Shown in pieces: positions 33,161 through 38,738 of a stretch of 38,738 nucleotides of DNA (position 1 is the first letter of the stretch; each line of letters opens with the position of its first letter). The DNA lies in NCBI GenBank assembly GCA_023433515.1, contig JAEZCN010000159.1:1-38738 (forward strand), given 5' to 3'. Below the pieces are notes generated by a model that was given only the letters and a program-made list of their open reading frames with translations, ran no database searches and was not told the origin of the DNA. The DNA is from Pseudomonadota bacterium (GTDB lineage: Bacteria > Pseudomonadota > Gammaproteobacteria > Steroidobacterales > Steroidobacteraceae). A program made the position numbers and the translations under genes.

Positions 33161-34666
33161 TCAGTGAAGGGTTTGTTTGAGATCGGTCACTGCGGCCTCG
33201 AGGACGACGTCTCGGCCGGCGCGAACGGTTTCGAGGGTGGGCATGATTTCGAAGTCGGGTTTGACGCCGACGTTTTCGAGGCGTTTGCCGTCCGCGCCCA
33301 ATACATCCGCGATCGCCATCTGAACGATTCCGCCGTCTGCGAGCGAATAGTTCTGCGACAGGAGGACGTCGCCACTGGTGTTCTGACCATACACCATCGC
33401 ACGCCCATGGAATCGAAGAGCGGCCGCGCTGATCTCCGCTGCGCTCGAACTCGCGCGACTCACCAATACGGCAACGGGCCCTGCATAGACATGCGGTGCG
33501 GTATTTGCGGTATAGGTGTGTGAACGGGCCGTTCGAATCTCCTCGCCGATTGGCGTGCCCGCGTCGAGGAATCGGCCCATGACATCGGCGAGTACTGGTA
33601 GATCACCGCCGATGTTTCTCCGCAGGTCAAGGACGACCGCCGCCGGATTTGTTCTGACCTGTTCATCCAACCACGAGACGATGCCGGGCTTGAACCTGTC
33701 GAAACGTATATGCAAGATGCGCTCCGCCAATAGTTGGGCGTCGCGCTCTGGAATTTCGCAAGCATCGAACTCGAATGCGACGGAGTATGACTTTCCCGCA
33801 GGCGATACGAATTCGGCTTCGATCTCGTGGCCGCCGCCATTTTTTTTTGCAACCCTCTGGTAACGCATCACGGTGGAGCCCGGTTCCATGCCAGCGCGCT
33901 CAGCGACGCTCCCATTCCAGACATCAACCACCGTCGGCAGCTCCGCGTTCTTGCCGATTACGACATCAATCCCAAGCGAATCCATTCTGATCCGTGTGGT
34001 CGGAACTGCCCTCTCAGCAAGCAATCCGCCGAGAATTCCGTATTCCTTCTTGATTACATGGACGTCGGGAGCTATCGAATCTTCTGGTTCGATAGCGGTG
34101 GATTGAATTTCTCCGGAAGTTGTTACAAAACCGAGCGTGAAGCCGGACCCATTCTCCTCGCTCTGCGACCAGCCTGTCAGGCGCCATCCTGCGCGGACAC
34201 CTCGCTTTCCGAGATACGAATTGGTGTCCATGCTCGCAATTCGCGGACTAATCGATCTCGATGGATATGCGATCAGGTAACCGCCGCATGTCTCGACGAG
34301 TGGATAGGGCATCATAGCTTGTGGTATTCCGACGAATTCATGCTTCTCCGCGGCCATTGGAGTGATAGTCCCGACGTGCGAGCTCTCCAGCAGCACGAGC
34401 ATCGGATTCAGCACTTCACGATAGAGCTCGGTCGAACTATCAATGTTCTGCAGCTTCGCCAGATAGACCTCGCGCACGGCCGGCCAGTCGAGTCCATTCT
34501 TGCTGCGATCGTAGTACTTCTCGTCAACGACTCTCCAGGTCTGGTCGAACACCTTGCGACGCTCGGCGGCAGGGCCGAACACGAATGCGAAGACCCCCAT
34601 CACCGCGCAAAGCGCCAAGGACGTGAGTCCGACTACGACTACAGGCCGCCTTTGTGACAAGAACAT
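33161..34666 (-). CDS. Membrane-anchored S41 family (tail-specific/CtpA-like) serine peptidase
   Basis: 501 residues. An N-terminal hydrophobic anchor (about 8-30) places the rest in the periplasm. A helical N-terminal region and a PDZ-like segment (VWNGSVAERAGMEPGSTVMR, around 255-275) precede the S41 domain. That domain has VVLDLRRNIGGDLPVL and the catalytic Ser region SRASSSAAEISAAALRFHG. S41 enzymes cut proteins or peptides near the C-terminus. Sitting between a peptide precursor and its exporter genes, it may trim or regulate the exported peptide. ATG 34666 opens the anchor. The gene is visibly less GC-rich than its neighbours and has a run of nine A in the coding strand (33848-33840), both unusual here and compatible with recent acquisition. 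Confidence 0.85.
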   Translation of the reverse strand: MFLSQRRPVVVVGLTSLALCAVMGVFAFVFGPAAERRKVFDQTWRVVDEKYYDRSKNGLDWPAVREVYLAKLQNIDSSTELYREVLNPMLVLLESSHVGTITPMAAEKHEFVGIPQAMMPYPLVETCGGYLIAYPSRSISPRIASMDTNSYLGKRGVRAGWRLTGWSQSEENGSGFTLGFVTTSGEIQSTAIEPEDSIAPDVHVIKKEYGILGGLLAERAVPTTRIRMDSLGIDVVIGKNAELPTVVDVWNGSVAERAGMEPGSTVMRYQRVAKKNGGGHEIEAEFVSPAGKSYSVAFEFDACEIPERDAQLLAERILHIRFDRFKPGIVSWLDEQVRTNPAAVVLDLRRNIGGDLPVLADVMGRFLDAGTPIGEEIRTARSHTYTANTAPHVYAGPVAVLVSRASSSAAEISAAALRFHGRAMVYGQNTSGDVLLSQNYSLADGGIVQMAIADVLGADGKRLENVGVKPDFEIMPTLETVRAGRDVVLEAAVTDLKQTLH

Positions 34667-34688
34667 GGTTTCAACTCTTGTAGATAGA

Positions 34689-34716
34689 GGCGGCGAGCTC
34701 CTGGGAGCTAGCCGCC
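34689..34716 (-). terminator. Hairpin between the peptide precursor gene and the S41 gene (partial terminator/attenuator)
   Basis: On the minus strand GGCGGC-T-AGCTCC and GGAGCT-C-GCCGCC can form a 12-13 bp stem with one mismatch and a tiny loop, followed by the pyrimidine-rich TCTATCT. It lies 28 bases after the precursor stop and 23 before the S41 start. Such hairpins often let short peptide transcripts outnumber the downstream export message by partial read-through. Confidence 0.6.
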
Positions 34717-34743
34717 CGTTCATCTTGGCCTATCGCAGACGAC

Positions 34744-35076
34744 TCACTCGCACCGGATACGGAGGGTTGTCCCTGTTCCGTCCCCCCTGATGAGGGTCAT
34801 GAGCACGCTCCCGCTGCCGCTGGAGTAGTCGTAGGAGAAGCTCCCGCCAGCTTCAATGCAGGCCTGGATGACGTCTGAAGGGGGCATCGGGATCGGTTGG
34901 GGAGGGGACTGAACTGAGTCGCCGCCCGAGAGCCAGTTGAGAATCCGCCCCCAGAGTGACCTCGGCGGCGGCGACGACGCCTTCGCACCCGCCACCAGCT
35001 CGATCTCTTTCATCGAAAGCGGCACGATTCCATGTGCGCGCGTTCCGTTCGCTCCGTTCAAAGTAGAAGTTTCCAT
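34744..35076 (-). CDS. Putative double-glycine-type (GA) leader peptide precursor exported by the C39 system
   Basis: 110 residues with no recognised family. Residues 1-32 look like a bacteriocin-type leader: VPLSMKEIELVAGA has the spaced hydrophobic residues (L, M, I, L, V) and ends in Gly-Ala, a typical C39 cut site. The predicted product of about 78 residues has an amphipathic Trp-containing segment (SLWGRILNWLSGG), a Pro-rich linker, and a beta-prone C-terminal part with only two cysteines (in IQACIEAGG and the terminal RCE), which could form one disulfide. GGAG lies 8 bases before ATG 35076. First gene of precursor, S41, HlyD-like and C39-ABC. It could be a bacteriocin, a signal or a surface peptide. 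Confidence 0.72.
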   Translation of the reverse strand: METSTLNGANGTRAHGIVPLSMKEIELVAGAKASSPPPRSLWGRILNWLSGGDSVQSPPQPIPMPPSDVIQACIEAGGSFSYDYSSGSGSVLMTLIRGDGTGTTLRIRCE

Positions 35077-35228
35077 TTCTTACTCCGGATCGTGGGCGCT
35101 CACTAACCCCATGTCGGCGAGCGCGGGGATCCATGTGTTGCGACGCGGAAAATATCCCATAGCTAGTTAGCGCGCGCGAGGATGTATTTCTGCCCTATTT
35201 CGGCAGCAATGTCACTCGACAGGGATTG

Positions 35229-35924
35229 CTAGAGGCCGCTGGTGGCGGAATCGACGGGCGGTCGGATACCGAAGATCAGCAGGTAGCCGATCATCCAGAA
35301 TTCGCCCACGGCCGCGGGCAGCGTCAGCACACTGTTCAGCCAGACAGGCACATCATCGAGTCCATTCGTGACGAAGGCGTTGAGGATGTAGCCGACGCCG
35401 CCGGCAATCAGCGTGAAACCCAGCGCCTTCGGCATCCGGCCGGAATGCGCGGCGACGTAACCCATCGGAATCAGCCACAGGCCGAAGAAGATAGTCCCGA
35501 CGCTCCACAGCGTTTGACTGAGTTCGAACAGCAGCCGCGTCGTCCCGATGACGTCGCCACCCGGTGCAAGACGCGCATCCGTAGCCACGGTCACTTCCGC
35601 CGCGAGGAACGCGGCGCTGACCAGCACGAGCATCGCGTTGGCGAGACCAAACCACGCAAGCGCATGGGCGGCGGTGGCATTCAGCGGCCGAAAGAGCTTG
35701 TAGAACCAGACGATCGCCAGCGCCTGCGTCAGGACGATCCCCAGTTCCAGCGCCACGCCAAGCCGGGCGAGCGCGCCGTTCTCGACCAGATTCGCGAGCG
35801 TCGCGGCCGGATCGCCGGCGACGTGAATCGCCGGCCGCACGAGCAGGAATCCGAGCATGCCGGTCAGCGCCAGGCCGAGATACCAGAGTCCTGCGATGCG
35901 CGCGGTGCGCTTCTGCTCGTTCAA
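35229..35924 (-). CDS. DUF4386 family membrane protein
   Basis: 231 residues. About six hydrophobic helices (beginning ARIAGLWYLGLALTGMLGF) and the family sequence LFELSQTLWSVGTIFFGLWL identify a DUF4386 integral membrane protein; its function is unknown. I chose TTG 35924 as start, because GGGAGG lies 4 bases upstream and the N-terminal sequence LNEQKRTARIAG matches the family opening; the upstream ATG at 36038 would add 38 residues out of the neighbour's reading frame. It begins 19 bases after the pyruvate carboxylase stop, so it is probably in the same transcript. Confidence 0.85.
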   Translation of the reverse strand: MNEQKRTARIAGLWYLGLALTGMLGFLLVRPAIHVAGDPAATLANLVENGALARLGVALELGIVLTQALAIVWFYKLFRPLNATAAHALAWFGLANAMLVLVSAAFLAAEVTVATDARLAPGGDVIGTTRLLFELSQTLWSVGTIFFGLWLIPMGYVAAHSGRMPKALGFTLIAGGVGYILNAFVTNGLDDVPVWLNSVLTLPAAVGEFWMIGYLLIFGIRPPVDSATSGL

Positions 35925-35943
35925 TACGCCTCCCGCATGATGC

Positions 35944-38738
35944 TCAGCCGAGCACGACCAGCAAATCCTTCGCGTCGACCTGCAGTCCCGGTTTCGCCAG
36001 TACTTCGGCCACGGTGCCGTCGATCTCGGCACGCACACTGGTCTCCATCTTCATGGCTTCCATCGTGAGCAGCAGATCGCCCCTCGCGATCTTCTGTCCA
36101 ACGACCGCCTTCACCGTCGCGACGGTGCCGGGCATCGGCGCGCCGACGTGCTTGGGATTGCCCGCCTCCATCTTGCGCTGCGGCGGACGCTTCGCCACCT
36201 GCGAGCGATCCTCGACGCTGATCGAGCGCGGCTGACCGTTGAGCTCGAAGAACACCTGGCGCGTCCCGTCGTCGTGCACCTCGGATACCGCCACGAAACG
36301 CACGATGAGCGTCTTGCCGCGTTCGATGTCGATCGTGGTCTCGTCGCCCGGCTCCATGCCGTAGAAGAACACGGGCGTGGGCAGGACGGCGCAGTCGCCG
36401 AACGCGGCGCGATCGCGCGCGTAGTCGAGGAACACCTTCGGATACATCAGGTACGACGCGAATTGCGGATCCGTCGCGGGCCGCGCGAGCTTTTCGTCCA
36501 GCTTCTTGCGCTCGGCCGCGAGGTCGAGCGGCGCGAGCGTGGCGCCCGGCCGCTCCGTGAGCGGCTTCTGTCCCTTGAGCACTTTCTTCTGAATGCCTTC
36601 GGGCCAGCCGCCTTCGGGCCGGCCGAGATCGCCGCGCATCATCTGCACGACGGACTCGGGGAAGGCGACCTCGTAGCCCGGATCCAAGACCTGCTCCTTC
36701 GTGAGTCCCGAGGACACCATCATGATCGCCAGATCGCCCACGACTTTCGACGACGGCGTCACCTTCACGATGTTGCCGAACATCTGGTTCACGTCGGCGT
36801 ATGCCTGGGCCACTTCCGGCCAACGCGAATCGTCGAGACCGACGGAGCGCGCCTGCTCCTTGAGGTTCGTGTACTGCCCGCCGGGCATCTCGTGCACGTA
36901 CACCTCGGAAGCACCGGCGCGCATGTCGCTCTCGAACGCCAGGTAGTTCTTGCGCACCTGCTCCCAGTACATCGAGATCGATCGCACGGCGGCGTGATCG
37001 ATGCCCGGATCGCGCGCGCTGTAGCGCAGCGCCTCGATGATGGAGCCCAGATTCGGCTGCGACGTGAAGCCCGACATCGCGTCGATCGCGCCGTCCACGG
37101 CATCGCAGCCCGCGGCCACCGCCGCGAGCACGCTCGCCGCGGCGATGCCGGAGGTGTCGTGCGTGTGGAAGTGCACGGGTAGTTTGAGCTCGTCCTTGAG
37201 CGCCTTGACGAGCTTGTACGCCGCGTTGGGCTGGCACAGGCCCGCCATGTCCTTGATGCCGATGATGTGTGTGCCGGCCGCCTTCAGCTTGCGGCCCATC
37301 TCGAGGTAGTAGTCGAGCGTGAACTTCGTCTCCTTCGGCGAGGAGAGATTGCCCGAGTAGCAGATCGACGCCTCGCAGAGCTTGCCGGTCTCGAGCACCG
37401 CGTCGATCGCGACCCGCATGTTGTCGACCCAGTTGAGCGAGTCGAACACGCGGAACACGTCGATGCCGGAGATCGCCGCCTGCTTCACGAAGGCGCGCAC
37501 GACGTTGTCCGGGTAGTTGGTGTAGCCGACCGCGTTCGCGGAGCGCAGCAGCATCTGCAGGAGCAGGTTCGGCATGGCCGCACGCAGCTGCTCGAGGCGC
37601 GACCAGGGATCCTCCTTGAGGAAGCGCATGGCCACGTCGAACGTCGCGCCGCCCCAGCACTCCATCGAAAAGAGCTGCGGCACCATGTGCGCGTAGTAAG
37701 GCGCGATCGCCGTCATGTCCGGCTGGCGCATGCGCGTCGCGAGCAGCGACTGGTGCGCGTCACGCATCGTGGTGTCCGTGATGAGCACGCGTTCCTGCGC
37801 GAGCATCCACTGCGCGAAGCCTTCCGCGCCGAGCTCGTCGAGCTTCTGCTTCGTGCCCGGCGGCGGCGCCTTCGAGACATTGACCTTGGGCAGGCGCGCC
37901 AGCGTCATCTGCTTGGGCTTGATGCGGCCCTTCACTTCCGGGTTGCCGTTGACGATGGTGTCACCGATGAACGAGAGGATGCGCGTCGCGCGGTCGCGTT
38001 TCTTCTCCCACTTGAAGAGCTCGGGCGTCTCGTCGATGAACTTCGTCGTGTAGTCACCGTGCGCGAACTTCGGGTGCGTGATGACCTGGTCGAGAAAGCG
38101 CAGGTTCGTCGCGACGCCGCGGATGCGGAATTCCCACAACGCGCGATGCATGCGTGCGATGGCTTCGACCGGATCAGGCGCCCACGCGGTGACCTTCACG
38201 AGCATCGAGTCGTACGAACGCGTGAGGATGGCGCCGGCGTACGCGGTGCCCGCGTCGAGCCGGATGCCGAATCCCGCGGGCGAGCGGTACGCGGTGATCT
38301 TGCCGTAGTCGGGCGCGAAGTTGTTCTCGGGATCTTCCGTCGTCACGCGACACTGCAGCGCGTGCGCGGTGAGATGGATGTCCTGCTGCGCCGGTACGCC
38401 GCTGTCGGCGTCGCCGATCTTCGCGCCGTCCGCGATGCGGATCTGCGCCTTCACGAGATCGATGCCCGTGACGGCCTCGGTCACCGTGTGTTCGACCTGG
38501 ATGCGCGGGTTGACCTCGATGAAATAGAACTTGCCGGTCTCGGCGTCCTGCAGGAACTCGACGGTGCCGGCGTTGCGGTAGTTGACGGCCTTGCCGATCT
38601 GCAGTGCGTAGCCGCACAACTCGTTGCGCTGCGCCTCGGTCAGGAACGCCGCGGGCGCGCGCTCGACGACCTTCTGGTTGCGCCGCTGCACGGTGCAGTC
38701 GCGCTCGTAGAGATGCACGAGGTTGCCGTGCGTGTCGC
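35944..38738 (-). CDS. pyc: Pyruvate carboxylase, C-terminal part (runs past window end)
   Basis: 930 residues are visible; the reading frame is open to the edge, where it enters with DTHGNLVHLYERDCTVQRR, inside the biotin carboxylase domain. This is an ATP-dependent, biotin-containing enzyme that makes oxaloacetate from pyruvate to refill the TCA cycle. In order: the end of biotin carboxylase (IEVNPRIQVEHTVTEAVTG), a carboxyltransferase TIM barrel (LITDTTMRDAHQSLLATRMR, HFHTHDTSG), and the biotinyl domain with MEAMKMET near the end. All visible domains look intact. About 220 N-terminal residues lie outside the window, judged from the 1150-residue family length. Confidence 0.95.
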   Translation of the reverse strand, partial: DTHGNLVHLYERDCTVQRRNQKVVERAPAAFLTEAQRNELCGYALQIGKAVNYRNAGTVEFLQDAETGKFYFIEVNPRIQVEHTVTEAVTGIDLVKAQIRIADGAKIGDADSGVPAQQDIHLTAHALQCRVTTEDPENNFAPDYGKITAYRSPAGFGIRLDAGTAYAGAILTRSYDSMLVKVTAWAPDPVEAIARMHRALWEFRIRGVATNLRFLDQVITHPKFAHGDYTTKFIDETPELFKWEKKRDRATRILSFIGDTIVNGNPEVKGRIKPKQMTLARLPKVNVSKAPPPGTKQKLDELGAEGFAQWMLAQERVLITDTTMRDAHQSLLATRMRQPDMTAIAPYYAHMVPQLFSMECWGGATFDVAMRFLKEDPWSRLEQLRAAMPNLLLQMLLRSANAVGYTNYPDNVVRAFVKQAAISGIDVFRVFDSLNWVDNMRVAIDAVLETGKLCEASICYSGNLSSPKETKFTLDYYLEMGRKLKAAGTHIIGIKDMAGLCQPNAAYKLVKALKDELKLPVHFHTHDTSGIAAASVLAAVAAGCDAVDGAIDAMSGFTSQPNLGSIIEALRYSARDPGIDHAAVRSISMYWEQVRKNYLAFESDMRAGASEVYVHEMPGGQYTNLKEQARSVGLDDSRWPEVAQAYADVNQMFGNIVKVTPSSKVVGDLAIMMVSSGLTKEQVLDPGYEVAFPESVVQMMRGDLGRPEGGWPEGIQKKVLKGQKPLTERPGATLAPLDLAAERKKLDEKLARPATDPQFASYLMYPKVFLDYARDRAAFGDCAVLPTPVFFYGMEPGDETTIDIERGKTLIVRFVAVSEVHDDGTRQVFFELNGQPRSISVEDRSQVAKRPPQRKMEAGNPKHVGAPMPGTVATVKAVVGQKIARGDLLLTMEAMKMETSVRAEIDGTVAEVLAKPGLQVDAKDLLVVLG

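Noticed and set aside
35080..35112. Ten-codon ORF (MGLVSAHDPE) ending three bases before the peptide precursor start
   Set aside because: It has no ribosome site and its last codons simply contain the precursor's Shine-Dalgarno; nothing suggests a leader peptide or attenuator.
35170..35228. Possible promoter for the peptide operon (TTGCTG, 17 bases, TACATC on the minus strand)
   Set aside because: Only three of six bases match in each element; it is too weak to annotate, though a promoter must lie near here.

Overview
The window is high-GC, densely packed bacterial chromosome, most likely from a gammaproteobacterium of the Steroidobacterales/Nevskiales/Xanthomonadales kind. This is an inference from the GlyGly-CTERM-type surface protein, RND efflux pair, PII gene behind a sigma-54-like promoter, single-chain pyruvate carboxylase and class Ia NrdAB. 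I see no tRNA, rRNA, CRISPR array, IS element or prophage. Both ends cut genes: a PII (glnK/glnB) start at the left edge and pyruvate carboxylase at the right edge.

Layout. 1-3090: PII start, a ferredoxin-reductase-like flavoprotein, an azoreductase and a divergent LysR regulator. 3115-5885: an operon of a BlaI-type repressor, an M56 (BlaR1/MecR1-like) membrane metallopeptidase with a DUF3738-like C-terminal domain, and a paralogue that has lost the peptidase domain. 5860-10205 (minus): a large membrane patatin translationally coupled to a RoxA/diheme-peroxidase-like cytochrome. 10264-12018: a 7TM-GGDEF diguanylate cyclase. 12059-14590: a beta-lactamase-fold lipoprotein and a second peptidase-less BlaR1-like paralogue, behind a promoter/operator nearly identical to the one in front of blaI. 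14605-17875 (minus): nrdAB under tandem NrdR boxes and a cobalamin riboswitch. 17897-18210: a YeeE/YedE pseudogene. 18285-22013: a GH35-type glycosidase with a frameshifted signal peptide and an LTA-synthase-like sulfatase-fold membrane protein. 21991-25122 (minus): a secreted BNR-propeller/DUF11/GlyGly-CTERM protein. 25354-29610 (minus): RND pump and adaptor. 29787-35076 (minus): a peptide-export locus made of a double-glycine-type precursor, an S41 protease, an HlyD-like adaptor and a C39-peptidase ABC exporter. 35229-38738 (minus): a DUF4386 protein and pyruvate carboxylase.

Three systems stand out. (1) A BlaI regulon split over two loci: the promoters share -35, spacer, operator and -10 geometry, and three related sensor proteins share a C-terminal CQxPC motif but only one keeps the HExxH peptidase site. 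(2) An apparently complete C39/HlyD/S41 export locus for one unrecognised peptide, with a strong hairpin separating the precursor from the export genes. (3) A class Ia ribonucleotide reductase controlled by NrdR boxes over its promoter and by a cobalamin riboswitch followed by a hairpin that sequesters the Shine-Dalgarno, which implies a B12-dependent class II reductase elsewhere in the genome.
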